This document shows, piece by piece, positions 17,149 to 26,193 of a stretch of 64,000 nt of DNA. A model generated the notes under the pieces. It made no database searches and was not told where the DNA came from. It worked only from the letters and a program-made list of their open reading frames with translations. The stretch covers positions 126,001 through 190,000 of the forward strand of contig SUXE01000006.1 of assembly GCA_015061115.1 (NCBI GenBank), in the 5' to 3' direction. Every line of letters starts with the position of its first letter. Within the stretch, counting starts at the first letter, position 1. The DNA is from Bacteroidales bacterium. Lineage in GTDB: Bacteria > Bacteroidota > Bacteroidia > Bacteroidales > Paludibacteraceae. A program made the translations under genes and the position numbers.

Positions 17149-18315
17149 ATGAAAAGGAGTGTTTTAACGGCATGTTCGATTGCCATTTTTTCTACATTGT
17201 TTTTGTCGTGTAAAGTGCAGACGAGCCAATCGTCAGAAGATGCGAACGCTTTGTTAAAAGAGTCTACATCCGTAAATTCATCAGCAAAATATGTCTCGAC
17301 GGGAGTTGATTTCACTGTCGCTGCAGAGAAATCGCTTAATTCAGTTGTCCATATCATCACATATTCCAAAGGCAGACAGTCGAATGTCGTGACTCTGGAG
17401 GATTTGTTTGGTTCATTCTTCGGACAGCCACGTCGCCAGCCACAAAACACAAATCCAAGACCGGTTGGCTCTGGTTCGGGAGTGATACTTGACAATCTTG
17501 GCTACATAGTGACAAACAACCACGTAGTGCAGGGAGCTGACCGTGTGACTGTCACTCTTAATGATAAACGAGAGTTTGAAGCACAAATCATAGGTTTGGA
17601 TCCATCAACAGATTTGGCCTTGCTTAAAATAGAAGCAGAGGATCTTTCTCCAATTGAAATTGGCAATTCAGACAATTTGAAAGTAGGAGAGTGGGTGTTG
17701 GCAGTAGGTAATCCGTTTAACCTCACATCAACAGTGACAGCTGGAATTGTGAGTGCCAAAGGTCGTAATATCAATATTTTGTCTGGAGACATGAAGATAG
17801 AATCATTTATCCAGACAGATGCAGCAGTGAATCCAGGAAACAGTGGAGGAGCGCTTGTGAACTTGAATGGAGAATTGGTCGGCATCAATTCCGCCATTGC
17901 CTCACAGACAGGCTCATTCGCAGGATATGCGTTTGCGATTCCTGTGTCGATAATGACAAAGATTGTGTCAGACTTGAAACAGTTTGGATCTGTTCAGAGA
18001 GCGTTGCTTGGAATTGTGATAACAGACATCTCAAACGAGTTTGCTAAAGCCAACAATGTCAACCGTCTGGATGGAGTCTTTGTCGTGGAAGTCGGACAAA
18101 ATGGTGGAGCAAAAGATGCTGGAATGCAGAACGGAGATGTCATCATTGCCGTCGACAACGCTATAGTGAAATCAGTGGCTGAGATCCAAGACAGATTGAC
18201 TCGATTTAGTCCAGGCGATGAGGTGAAAGTCACCGTCGACAGACAAGGTGAAATCATGACATTCAATGTAAAATTGCACGGTACAAACGAGTATCAGCAT
18301 AATACAAACGAATAA
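17149..18315 (+). CDS. HtrA/DegP-family serine protease, lipoprotein, single PDZ
   Basis: The ATG at 17149 gives a lipoprotein signal (SIAIFSTLFLSC); the open frame begins at a TTG three codons earlier. The trypsin-like domain has His in VTNNHVV, Asp in STDLALL and Ser in NPGNSGGAL, the complete catalytic triad of the HtrA family. One PDZ domain follows (about 285-375, RALLGIVITDI...GAKDAGMQNGDVIIAVDN). Family members with two PDZ domains are DegP-like; a single PDZ domain is the DegS/HhoB arrangement. Role: envelope protein quality control or stress signalling, tethered to a membrane by lipid. Confidence 0.93.
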   Translation: MKRSVLTACSIAIFSTLFLSCKVQTSQSSEDANALLKESTSVNSSAKYVSTGVDFTVAAEKSLNSVVHIITYSKGRQSNVVTLEDLFGSFFGQPRRQPQNTNPRPVGSGSGVILDNLGYIVTNNHVVQGADRVTVTLNDKREFEAQIIGLDPSTDLALLKIEAEDLSPIEIGNSDNLKVGEWVLAVGNPFNLTSTVTAGIVSAKGRNINILSGDMKIESFIQTDAAVNPGNSGGALVNLNGELVGINSAIASQTGSFAGYAFAIPVSIMTKIVSDLKQFGSVQRALLGIVITDISNEFAKANNVNRLDGVFVVEVGQNGGAKDAGMQNGDVIIAVDNAIVKSVAEIQDRLTRFSPGDEVKVTVDRQGEIMTFNVKLHGTNEYQHNTNE

Positions 18316-18414
18316 TCAGAACAAAATATATCTGCAAAATTGACTATCAGATATGGGTTTTCTTAAAAAAATCTAAAAATCAAATTCACATTTTCAAAGA
18401 ACCCGTTTTTTGAT

Positions 18415-18422
18415 TATTTTTG
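18415..18422 (+). promoter_or_regulatory. -7 element of the Bax inhibitor-1 family gene
   Basis: TATTTTTG matches TAnnTTTG, 42 bp before the start at 18464. Confidence 0.5.
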
Positions 18423-18463
18423 CGGAAAAATAAAATTTGCGTAACTAAAAACAAAAAAAGGAT

Positions 18464-19195
18464 ATGGGAGAACTAGAAAATTATTCAAAAGAAGAGAGAA
18501 TCAACAGCTCTTCTTCTGAAGGTCAGTATGTTGATCATGAGAATGTAGCTCTATCAAAATATATGACATCGGTTTATAAAATGATGTGTTATGCATTGCT
18601 TTTGACTGGAGCTTCTGCTTGGGTAGTGGCACATTCAGAGACATTGCGCAACATTTTCCTTGGTTCATTCTGGATTTGGGCATTGGTTGAGCTTGGTCTT
18701 GTCATCGCAATCAGTGCAGGAATTCAAAAGTTTGAGGCTAAGACATTGAATATCTTGTTTGTCATATATTCAATTGTGAACGGTTTGACATTGTCTGCGA
18801 TATTCCTGGTTTATGAATTGGGATTGATTGAGACTGCATTCTTCATAACCGCAGGTACATTCGGAGCATGTTCATTCATTGGATACAAGATTAAGAAAGA
18901 TCTTTCTACTATCGGAAGAATAGCATTCTTCATTTTGATTGGAGGAATCATCGCTACAATCGTAAATTTCTTCATGGCTAGTTCTACTTTAGATTGGATA
19001 ATCAACTATGCTATGGTAGGTGTATTCGTGGTTTTGACTGCGTATGATACACAGAAATTGAAGAATGGAGGTTTCCACTATTTGGCAGAGGAAGATCAGC
19101 AGAGATGGGTAGTGTATGGTGCTTTGGAGCTATACTTGGACTTCATCAACCTATTCCTTTATATCTTGAAAATTTTAGGACGAAGCAGAGACTAA
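18464..19195 (+). CDS. Bax inhibitor-1 / YccA family membrane protein
   Basis: 243 residues with about seven TM segments after a hydrophilic N-terminus of about 30 residues. The typical YccA/BI-1 C-terminal motif VLTAYDTQKLK and the final segment ALELYLDFINLFLYILKILG are both present. The family (TMBIM) includes YccA, a modulator of the FtsH protease, and BsYetJ, a pH-sensitive Ca leak channel. Six bases separate it from manC. Confidence 0.93.
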   Translation: MGELENYSKEERINSSSSEGQYVDHENVALSKYMTSVYKMMCYALLLTGASAWVVAHSETLRNIFLGSFWIWALVELGLVIAISAGIQKFEAKTLNILFVIYSIVNGLTLSAIFLVYELGLIETAFFITAGTFGACSFIGYKIKKDLSTIGRIAFFILIGGIIATIVNFFMASSTLDWIINYAMVGVFVVLTAYDTQKLKNGGFHYLAEEDQQRWVVYGALELYLDFINLFLYILKILGRSRD

Positions 19196-19201
19196 TTAAA
19201 A

Positions 19202-20287
19202 ATGGATAAGAACAGATTTTTAGTTATTATGGCTGGTGGAGCAGGCACACGTTTTTGGCCATGCTCACGTTCGAACAGACCAAAACAGTTTTTAGATTTC
19301 TTTGGCACTGGCCGAACTCTTTTGCAGCAGACATTTGATCGTTTTGCAAAGATCATACCTACTGAGAATATCTTTATTGCGTCTAACGTACAATATAAAG
19401 ATTTGATTCTTGAGCAGTTGCCAATGTTGACAGAACGTCAGTTGCTTTTAGAGCCAGCACGTCGCAACACAGCACCTTGTATTGCATACGCAATGAACAA
19501 GATAGCGTCGTTTAATCCAAATGCAAACGTTGTGATCGCACCGTCGGATCATTTGGTTTTGAAGGAGCAGGAATTTCTAAACACAATTGAGAAAGGTTTG
19601 AATTTCACTGCCAATAATGAGGTGTTGATGACACTTGGTATCAAGCCATCCCGTCCAGAGACAGGATACGGATATATTCAGATCGAGAACGGATCATCCA
19701 CAGATTCTATCTTCAAAGTGAAGACATTCACAGAGAAACCAAATCTGGAGTTGGCAAAGATATTCTTTGAAAGCGACGAGTTTTTGTGGAATTCAGGTAT
19801 GTTCTTGTGGAATGTGAAGGCTATTTCGAATGCGTTCGAGCAGCATGAACCAGAAATTTGGAACAAGTTTAAGGCTGGCAGCAGCTATTACAACACACCA
19901 AAAGAGCAGGAATATATCGATTCGATTTATCAGACAAGCAAGAATCTTTCGATCGACTATGCGATCATGGAGAAAGCACAGAATGTGAATGTGATAGCGG
20001 CTGATTTCGGATGGTCAGACCTTGGCACATGGGGTAGTCTTTACGATTTGTCTGACGCAAAAGATGAAAATCAGAACGCCACATTGAAGGGTAGGGTGAA
20101 ATATCATAATTCAAAAGGAAATGTGATCAGTCTAGCTGAAAACAAGATCGCGATCGTGGAAGGTTTAGATGATATGATTGTTGTAGACGACGATAATGTT
20201 CTGCTTATTTGCAGAAAGTCGGAAGAGCAGCATATCCGCGATTATGTAAGTGAAACAAAAGAAACTTTTGGAGAAGACTATATTTAA
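19202..20287 (+). CDS. manC: mannose-1-phosphate guanylyltransferase
   Basis: The N-terminal nucleotidyltransferase signature GGAGTRFWPCSR...PKQF is complete, followed by LLEPARRNTAPCIA, APSDHLV, the substrate loop RPETGYGYI, FTEKP, WNSGMFLW and a C-terminal FGWSDLGTWGSL. These are diagnostic of GDP-mannose pyrophosphorylases. At 361 residues it is the short form, without the mannose-6-phosphate isomerase domain of bifunctional ManC. It makes GDP-mannose from mannose-1-phosphate and GTP for glycan and O-glycosylation precursors. Confidence 0.93.
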   Translation: MDKNRFLVIMAGGAGTRFWPCSRSNRPKQFLDFFGTGRTLLQQTFDRFAKIIPTENIFIASNVQYKDLILEQLPMLTERQLLLEPARRNTAPCIAYAMNKIASFNPNANVVIAPSDHLVLKEQEFLNTIEKGLNFTANNEVLMTLGIKPSRPETGYGYIQIENGSSTDSIFKVKTFTEKPNLELAKIFFESDEFLWNSGMFLWNVKAISNAFEQHEPEIWNKFKAGSSYYNTPKEQEYIDSIYQTSKNLSIDYAIMEKAQNVNVIAADFGWSDLGTWGSLYDLSDAKDENQNATLKGRVKYHNSKGNVISLAENKIAIVEGLDDMIVVDDDNVLLICRKSEEQHIRDYVSETKETFGEDYI

Positions 20288-20300
20288 CAATTAATCAATA

Positions 20301-20330
20301 TGGGTGGACGTGAGTCCACCCAAGTTTTTT
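20301..20330 (+). terminator. terminator after manC
   Basis: TGGGTGGAC (20301-20309), GTGA loop, GTCCACCCA (20314-20322), then T6. A clear rho-independent terminator. Confidence 0.85.
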
Positions 20331-20343
20331 ATTTTAGAAAAAG

Positions 20344-21780
20344 ATGAGTTCTTTTTACGTTGCGTTTGTCGCACTTATTTTGGGCTATTTCTTTTACGGA
20401 AAGTTTGTTGAGAACGTCTTTGGCCCAGATCCTAAGAGAGTTACTCCAGCTATTGAGAAGCAGGATGGAGTTGATTTCATGCCATTGCCAACATGGCGAA
20501 TCTTCATGATTCAGTTTTTGAACATCGCAGGTCTCGGACCAATTTTTGGTGCCATTATGGGTGCTAAATTCGGTGCCGCATCTTACTTGTGGATTGTGTT
20601 CGGTTGTATTTTCGCTGGAGCCGTACACGATTATCTTGCAGGAATGATGAGTTTGAGAGAGGGCGGAGAGAGTTTGCCCGACATTATCGGCCGTCATCTT
20701 GGAATGAACGCAAAAAAGATAATGCGTGTCTTCACTGTGATCTTGATGATTCTTGTTGGAGCTGTGTTTGTAAGTGGCCCATCGGCTATTTTAGGAAAAC
20801 TGACATCTCTTGATCCAACTATATGGTTCGGAGTCATTTTCATCTATTATATCTTGGCTACATTGTTGCCAATAGACAAAGTTATTGGAAAGGTTTATCC
20901 ACTATTTGCTATCGCATTGATTTTTATGGCTGTAGGAGTGTTGGTTATGTTGATCAAGACAAATCCTGCACTACCAGAGATTTGGGATGGTTTGGAGAAC
21001 ACACATCCTGCAGGAGAGGATGCGATGCCTTTGTTCCCAATGATGTTTGTGAGCATCGCATGTGGAGCAATCAGTGGATTCCATGCCACACAGAGTCCGC
21101 TTATGGCACGTTGTATGACAAATGAGAAACATGGTAGACCGATCTTCTACGGTGCTATGATCACAGAGGGTATTGTTGCTCTTATTTGGGCTGCCGCTGC
21201 CAACTATTTCTTCAACGAGCATGGTATGGAAGAAAACAATGCCGCACTGATTGTTGATAATATCACAACGAATTGGTTGGGTCAAGTAGGTAGTGTATTG
21301 GCACTTTTAGGAGTCGTTTTTGCACCGATCACCAGTGGAGATACAGCATTGAGAAGTGCACGTTTGATCGTTGCTGATTTCTTGAATAAAGAGCAGAAAA
21401 CAATCAAAAGCAGATTGGCAATCAGTTTGCCTATCTTTGCAGTCACTTTGATTGTGTTGATCTACAGTGTCAGCGACAAAGAGGGATTCAATCTGATCTG
21501 GAGATATTTTGCATGGTGTAATCAGGCATTGTCGGTATTTACATTGTGGGCGATCACCGTCTACTTGAGAAAAAGAGGAAACTATTGGTGGGTGACATTT
21601 GTGCCAGCAATCTTCATGACAATGGTTTGTTCTACATACATCTTTATCGCTCCTGAGTGTTTGCATCTCGACAAAACGATCTCATATACAGCAGGAGCTG
21701 TAGTGACAATCATGACTGTTATGGTCTTCTTGAAAAATATGAAATCTAAAAAAGATTCAAGTGATTTGATTGAGAAATAA
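20344..21780 (+). CDS. CstA-like carbon starvation family transporter
   Basis: 478 residues and many TM segments. Conserved CstA features are present: PKRVTPA..KQDGVDFMPLP near 35-50, FLNIAGLGPIFGAIMGA (about 62-80), the GAVHDYLAGMMSLREGG.SLPDIIG motif, ISGFHATQSPLMARC and APITSGDTALRSARL. CstA proteins import peptides or pyruvate. This is the shorter form, compared with about 700 residues for E. coli CstA. It starts 57 bp after manC, past the terminator, so it probably has its own promoter in that gap, though none was recognised. Confidence 0.92.
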   Translation: MSSFYVAFVALILGYFFYGKFVENVFGPDPKRVTPAIEKQDGVDFMPLPTWRIFMIQFLNIAGLGPIFGAIMGAKFGAASYLWIVFGCIFAGAVHDYLAGMMSLREGGESLPDIIGRHLGMNAKKIMRVFTVILMILVGAVFVSGPSAILGKLTSLDPTIWFGVIFIYYILATLLPIDKVIGKVYPLFAIALIFMAVGVLVMLIKTNPALPEIWDGLENTHPAGEDAMPLFPMMFVSIACGAISGFHATQSPLMARCMTNEKHGRPIFYGAMITEGIVALIWAAAANYFFNEHGMEENNAALIVDNITTNWLGQVGSVLALLGVVFAPITSGDTALRSARLIVADFLNKEQKTIKSRLAISLPIFAVTLIVLIYSVSDKEGFNLIWRYFAWCNQALSVFTLWAITVYLRKRGNYWWVTFVPAIFMTMVCSTYIFIAPECLHLDKTISYTAGAVVTIMTVMVFLKNMKSKKDSSDLIEK

Positions 21781-21805
21781 ATTCTGATGTGAAATATTGA
21801 TGTAA

Positions 21806-21836
21806 AGAGACGCGGGGAATCGCGTCTCTTTTTTTA
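21806..21836 (+). terminator. terminator after the CstA-like gene
   Basis: AGAGACGCG (21806-21814), loop GGGAAT, CGCGTCTCT (21821-21829), then a T run. Confidence 0.85.
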
Positions 21837-21919
21837 TTATTGACACTTGAACCAAATCAAATTTATCTACCGAGTTTTTCATTTCCTCTTGATTATTGGC
21901 AACAGTCGTTTATTAAAAT

Positions 21920-21927
21920 TATATTTG
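21920..21927 (+). promoter_or_regulatory. -7 element upstream of the secreted protein at 21961
   Basis: TATATTTG matches TAnnTTTG; a TTGG lies about 20 nt upstream. It is 34 bp from the start codon. Confidence 0.5.
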
Positions 21928-21960
21928 TAGAGAATATCAGAAATCATAAATTTAGAAATT

Positions 21961-22599
21961 ATGAAGTTGGCCAAACTTGTGAGAATAGGAATCACAATAT
22001 CCTTACTTCTTTGCGGATCATCTATGTTTGCAGGAGGCTATTATCCACCTAAAGCTGGAATATCTGTGGATGGTGGAGTGCACATAGACCATTATAATAA
22101 GTCATTCATCAATAAGCTTAAAGAAGATTGTTGTTCGATTGAATCTAATCCTGGTGTTAGAATTTCCTGTGGCGCAAAATGTGATCCATTTGAGTTGAAT
22201 ATTGTTTTCTCACAAGGAAATAATACATTCTATGATATTTATGGCAAAGAGACAAAGTTTAAATCCAACCATATTTCCATAAATCCAACAATTGCTATTC
22301 CTCTTCCTATATTTGGTAAGATTGCGTACGACAAGGGGGAGGGGCACGTGGGATACATTTCATTTGCTCCAGATTTTACATTTAATCCCGGAAGAAAATC
22401 CATTCCGTTTGATTATAAGCCATTTATTTTTGGTGGCACTTACCAATTTAAAATAATGTTCAGTAATGGAATTTATTTTGGAACTGGTTTTAATCACGAT
22501 TTAACCAGTATTGGAAATTATAAAAGAACCAAAATCAAGGAACATTCGTTTCTGTTTAATTTTGGATGGCTTATAGAATTTTGGAAATGGATAGATTAA
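21961..22599 (+). CDS. secreted protein of unknown function
   Basis: 212 residues. Signal peptide about 1-24 (LVRIGITISLLLCGSSMFAGG). The mature part alternates hydrophobic and polar residues, is rich in aromatic residues (FGGTYQFKIMF, GIYFGTGFNHDL), and ends in a hydrophobic WLIEFWKWID. This fits a small outer-membrane beta-barrel or beta-sandwich, but no family is recognised. It lies 13 bp before the gene at 22613, so the two are probably co-transcribed. Confidence 0.7.
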   Translation: MKLAKLVRIGITISLLLCGSSMFAGGYYPPKAGISVDGGVHIDHYNKSFINKLKEDCCSIESNPGVRISCGAKCDPFELNIVFSQGNNTFYDIYGKETKFKSNHISINPTIAIPLPIFGKIAYDKGEGHVGYISFAPDFTFNPGRKSIPFDYKPFIFGGTYQFKIMFSNGIYFGTGFNHDLTSIGNYKRTKIKEHSFLFNFGWLIEFWKWID

Positions 22600-22612
22600 A
22601 AACATATCATAT

Positions 22613-23350
22613 ATGAAGAAGTTTATATTTCCGATAATAACGTTGCTGATGCTTTGCGGAGTTGGATGTTCCGCACAGAATAAATTGAAGACCAAAGGCA
22701 AAAATATTGCAGGTGGACATGAATATGTCGACCTTGGTCTTCCAAGCGGTACAAAGTGGGCGACGTGCAACGTCGGAGCAACAAAACCTGAAGAATATGG
22801 AGCCTATTTCGCTTGGGGTGAGACAAAGACTAAGGATGTATACGACGAGACCACATATAAATACATTACGTTTAATAAAAAAAATCAAGTAGTGTTAGAA
22901 ACAGAAAAGTCAGATCAATTGGGGTGGGATATGTATTTCTGTAGAAAATATTGTATAAATGAAGACGACGGAATAGTTGACAGTCTTTCCACTCTTCTTT
23001 CAGAGGATGACGCTGCCACCGTCAATTGGGGATCTGAATGGCGCATGCCTACATTTGAAGAACTATCTGAACTTTGGAGATACTGTGACCGCAGTTTGAC
23101 AGAACAAAACGGAGTGTTCGGAGCAAAATTCACAGGCAAGAATGGAAATTCTATTTTTCTTCCAGCTGCGGGCTCTCGTAAGGGTTCGGAACATTGGAGA
23201 GCTGCGTTCGGTGGACTCTATTGGTCTTCTTCGTTAAATGAAGAGTCCAGTATATCCGCTCACTATTTGGAAATTCTTAAGACAAAGCACGGAACTTTCT
23301 ACAATGTCAATCGCACAGAAGGATTACCTGTCCGTGCGGTTTTAAAATAA
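22613..23350 (+). CDS. lipoprotein with Fibrobacter succinogenes major paralogous domain
   Basis: Lipoprotein signal with lipobox GVGC (MKKFIFPIITLLMLCGVGC). The rest is one copy of the domain found in huge paralogous sets in Fibrobacter and Bacteroidetes: HEYVDLGLPSGTKWATCNVGA, EEYGAYFAWGET, WGSEWRMPTFEELSELW, GKNGNSIFLPAAGSR, YWSSSL and a C-terminal GLPVRAVLK. The domain resembles the C-type-lectin-like fold of DUF1566 proteins and is presumed to bind ligands at the surface. A double-domain relative lies at 38712-39818. Confidence 0.88.
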   Translation: MKKFIFPIITLLMLCGVGCSAQNKLKTKGKNIAGGHEYVDLGLPSGTKWATCNVGATKPEEYGAYFAWGETKTKDVYDETTYKYITFNKKNQVVLETEKSDQLGWDMYFCRKYCINEDDGIVDSLSTLLSEDDAATVNWGSEWRMPTFEELSELWRYCDRSLTEQNGVFGAKFTGKNGNSIFLPAAGSRKGSEHWRAAFGGLYWSSSLNEESSISAHYLEILKTKHGTFYNVNRTEGLPVRAVLK

Positions 23351-23591
23351 ATTCATTCTCAACATGATATTTTTCTGACAAACAAAACATTATACTTATA
23401 ATATTATAAATATCTACTGGCTGTGTAGGTGCACATTCCTCTGTCACTTACGAATGTAATATGGAAGATAAGGTAGCCGTCACACGCATAATTTTAGCAG
23501 CGTTTGATGACGATTCTTATTTTGAGGAGTGGAAAGAATAAAAAAGGGCAGGGAAGAAGCCTGCCCTTATAGATTTCAACAATAAAATAAA
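23351..23591. other. convergent intergenic region with possible gene remnant
   Basis: A 44-codon stretch without a stop ends at 23541. It contains ATG at 23461 (MEDKVAVTRIILAAFDD...) but no clear start before that, so it may be a remnant or a tiny gene of 26 residues. It lies between convergent genes. I would not call it without comparison. Confidence 0.25.
23541..23568 (-). terminator. terminator for the minus-strand lipoprotein/cytolysin pair
   Basis: AAGGGCAGG (23544-23552) with CCTGCCCTT (23560-23568). On the minus strand the stem is followed by a T run from the A-tract at 23539-23545. Confidence 0.75.
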
Positions 23592-24260
23592 TTATTCTCC
23601 CTCAAATTTGACAGCGATCTCGATCTGACCGATTTTATGTCTGTCGTAATTGTATGGGTCGCTTATAACTTTGATGATACCACATTTTTGTTCTTGTGTT
23701 TTGAACCCGATAAGAGTTCCTTCCGACCAGCCGAATCCATCTGAGAAATATATATCTGATGATTTATCGACTTGGTTTCTTACGATCTTCGCTGATTCAA
23801 ACACATGCAATAGTCCAGAAACAGTTTTCAAAGTATCAAACTTTGCAGATGTGAAATCGTCAGACAAAATGTAGAATGAAGTCGAACGAGTTGACAAATC
23901 TCTATCTGACAACTGATTTAAATCAATGGAAGTTCCTCCTGCAATATAATATTTAGGATATGTTGTATTTGTGCTTGATGAATAATCAAATGAAGAACGA
24001 AAAGCAGTTACAGACATTGTATCATAATATGCGAAAGCAAAATCGAAGTTGCTTGCAGTGCTATTTTTCATCTCTTTTGCACTGAAAAACATATTCTGCC
24101 CGTACTGATTATCCAATACAAACTCGCCATATTTTACAGCCTTTACCTCCTTTTTTTCTTCTTTAGGCTCATCCTTTCCCTCTTCTTCATTGTCTTTGCA
24201 CGAAAATAAAGCAGTGCATAAAACACTCATAAAAATAAAAAACTTGGCATTTAGTTTCAT
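23592..24260 (-). CDS. lipoprotein, companion of the cytolysin-family gene
   Basis: From the Met at 24260 the signal reads MKLNAKFFIFMSVLCTALFSC with lipobox LFSC; a longer frame to 24323 would overlap the upstream gene and bury the signal. After the Cys is a linker of Glu and Lys (EEEGKDEPKEEKKEVK). The mature domain of about 180 residues is rich in Tyr, Phe and Ser and reads like a beta-sandwich (YGEFVLDNQYGQNMFFSAKEM, FYILSDDFTSAKFDTLKTV, GQIEIAVKF). The family is unknown. It starts 24 bp after the cytolysin-like gene and ends at a terminator, so the two form an operon. Confidence 0.75.
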   Translation of the reverse strand: MKLNAKFFIFMSVLCTALFSCKDNEEEGKDEPKEEKKEVKAVKYGEFVLDNQYGQNMFFSAKEMKNSTASNFDFAFAYYDTMSVTAFRSSFDYSSSTNTTYPKYYIAGGTSIDLNQLSDRDLSTRSTSFYILSDDFTSAKFDTLKTVSGLLHVFESAKIVRNQVDKSSDIYFSDGFGWSEGTLIGFKTQEQKCGIIKVISDPYNYDRHKIGQIEIAVKFEGE

Positions 24261-24283
24261 GTCTCTAAAAATTAATAGATTAT

Positions 24284-25948
24284 TTATTGAATTTTCACAT
24301 TGAATGTAAATTGCACTCTGCAATCTGTAGCAATGTTCTTTGGACTATGTGCAACTGTACTATTAAACAATCCGGTGTAATGATGATCTTCTGTGTACTC
24401 TTTGGTTAATAAAAATTCTAAAACCACCTTTTCTTCTTTTTCTACATCAGATAAAAGGAATTCATTATAATAAGAGTCATAATCATCGAACTCACGATGA
24501 CTGTTTCCACAACTACAAGGATCATCCCACTCATGTAAATCTGCGCTGACAATCAATTTAGCACCTTCAAATTTTGAATAATCGATTGTAAAAGGAATTT
24601 TGTGATCTGCCATAGGCGCTTCTTTCGTTTTTCCAATAGAGACAGAAATAGCACCGCTTTTGCTTATTGGTTGATTGAACACGTAAAACCACGGAGTCTG
24701 TTCACCATCCGGATATTTAATACAAACTTTGATGGTTCCACAAACATCATTTTCTCCCTTTACTCCATAAAAATTTTCAGCAGTAATTGATGCATTTGTT
24801 GATTTACAGTTTCTTGCGACATATTCAGTTGAATTCACAACTCCAAACACCTCATTGTTTGACAATCTACGCAAGGTAAATGCAACTGGTTTAGCTGGAG
24901 ATTCTTTGGAGAAATTTCCTCCGTTAGTGATAAATTCTATCATCTTCTCATAACCCTTTACTGCTCCAACCGCATCTTCTGATGAACCTCCAATAACTGT
25001 TCCAGAAATAGAATAATTCCTCATTTTTGAATATGCTGTCAAAGAATCTTTTAGTGCAATACTACTTTTACCTAATTTGAAAGATGATTCTAAGACATTT
25101 GCAACAGAATCAGACTTTTCATTACTTTCAACGCAAAAATAGGCAGCACGTCCATATTTTATGCTGGAAACATAAACAGGAACTGTACTTCCACCACCAA
25201 TCGCTTGTCTTAAATCAGATGCAGATACCGACGAGTCGAAAAATTTTGATGGAGATGATGGGGCATCAACATTTACAGTGTAATAAACTTGTTGAAATTT
25301 TACCAAATATTTTGATGTTGTGCTTGTCTTTGAAAAATCAAAATTATCACGCAATTTCAATTTGTTGTATTCAACACTTGCTCCAACAGCCATTGATAAT
25401 TGTTCTTCCGATACAATCTCTTTAATTTCAAAAGAACAAGCTGCTGGTGTAGCACCGTCAACACCAGAATCATACATCATCTCCTTCATCGTTTGTGTCA
25501 AACTAGACAATGAAGGTTTTTCAACTGTTCTGACAACTTCTCCAACAATGTTCGGAAAATCAGTTGAAATAGTCAATGGACCTCTTTCTAAAACAATTTG
25601 TCTGTATGAGCCATCAGCAACAGAATTACCTTCCAATATACTTCCTGGATAAATTACATCTGATGTAGGATCCATCAAAAGAACCTCTGAAAAAGCTTCA
25701 CTCGCTTTATATTTCCTACATTCACAATACGTTTTGGTGTTTTCATCCACTTCTGTAAGTACATCTCCAATTTGTTCATTTCCTCCAGCTATTGGTTGGA
25801 TAGGATCTCCTAAGCCAAAAATAAAGTCATCCAATGTTTCAGTAGGCTCTGAACTGTCTGGTTCCACGTCCTCATCTTTACAGGAACAAGTAAAAAGAAC
25901 TGCTACAATCCCTATCGCACATGGCGATAAATACTTTTTTAACATCAT
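24284..25948 (-). CDS. thiol-activated (cholesterol-dependent) cytolysin family lipoprotein
   Basis: 554 residues. A lipoprotein signal (C21 or C23) is followed by an acidic linker. Domain features of the CDC family appear in order: VIYPGSILEGNSVADG..RQIVLERGPLTIS (about 98-128), QQVYYTVNVDAP (219-230), VPVYVSSIKYGRAAYF (256-271), the hinge-type TVIGGSSEDAVGAV (317-330), and FTLRRLSNNEVFGV..STEYV (357-376). In domain 4, where typical CDCs have the Trp-rich undecapeptide ECTGLAWEWWR, this protein has LHEWDDPCSCGNSHREF (471-487), so the membrane-recognition loop is altered. CDCs form large pores; Bacteroidota relatives are known. Target and activity are unknown. Confidence 0.88.
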   Translation of the reverse strand: MMLKKYLSPCAIGIVAVLFTCSCKDEDVEPDSSEPTETLDDFIFGLGDPIQPIAGGNEQIGDVLTEVDENTKTYCECRKYKASEAFSEVLLMDPTSDVIYPGSILEGNSVADGSYRQIVLERGPLTISTDFPNIVGEVVRTVEKPSLSSLTQTMKEMMYDSGVDGATPAACSFEIKEIVSEEQLSMAVGASVEYNKLKLRDNFDFSKTSTTSKYLVKFQQVYYTVNVDAPSSPSKFFDSSVSASDLRQAIGGGSTVPVYVSSIKYGRAAYFCVESNEKSDSVANVLESSFKLGKSSIALKDSLTAYSKMRNYSISGTVIGGSSEDAVGAVKGYEKMIEFITNGGNFSKESPAKPVAFTLRRLSNNEVFGVVNSTEYVARNCKSTNASITAENFYGVKGENDVCGTIKVCIKYPDGEQTPWFYVFNQPISKSGAISVSIGKTKEAPMADHKIPFTIDYSKFEGAKLIVSADLHEWDDPCSCGNSHREFDDYDSYYNEFLLSDVEKEEKVVLEFLLTKEYTEDHHYTGLFNSTVAHSPKNIATDCRVQFTFNVKIQ

Positions 25949-25976
25949 GTTTTTTATTTAATTATTTTTAACGACG

Positions 25977-25984
25977 CAAATTTA
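25977..25984 (-). promoter_or_regulatory. -7 element of the cytolysin-family operon
   Basis: CAAATTTA on the plus strand reads TAAATTTG on the minus strand, 28 bp before the start codon. Confidence 0.5.
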
Positions 25985-26116
25985 CACGTTATTCTTGTTT
26001 TCGCAATCATAATATGCTGTTTTTTTGTTAAAAAAATAAAAAAAATACGACAAAATGCTTGTTTTTATATATGAATCGTCATTTGTAAGTGTTAATCTAG
26101 CAGGACAATACAATAA

Positions 26117-26148
26117 CAAAAAAAGCCCGACATATAAATGCCGGGCTT
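26117..26148 (-). terminator. terminator of the lipoprotein gene at 26194
   Basis: AAGCCCG (26123-26129) with CGGGCTT (26142-26148), extended by CAT/ATG inside; on the minus strand a T run follows from the A8 tract. Confidence 0.75.
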
Positions 26149-26193
26149 ATGAATTGATGATGCTGTAGTCTCGTTTGAAACTACATTTTATCA

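Noticed and set aside
23401-23541. Small ORF of 26-44 codons between convergent genes
   Set aside because: No start codon in the longer version and no recognised similarity; kept only as a possible remnant.
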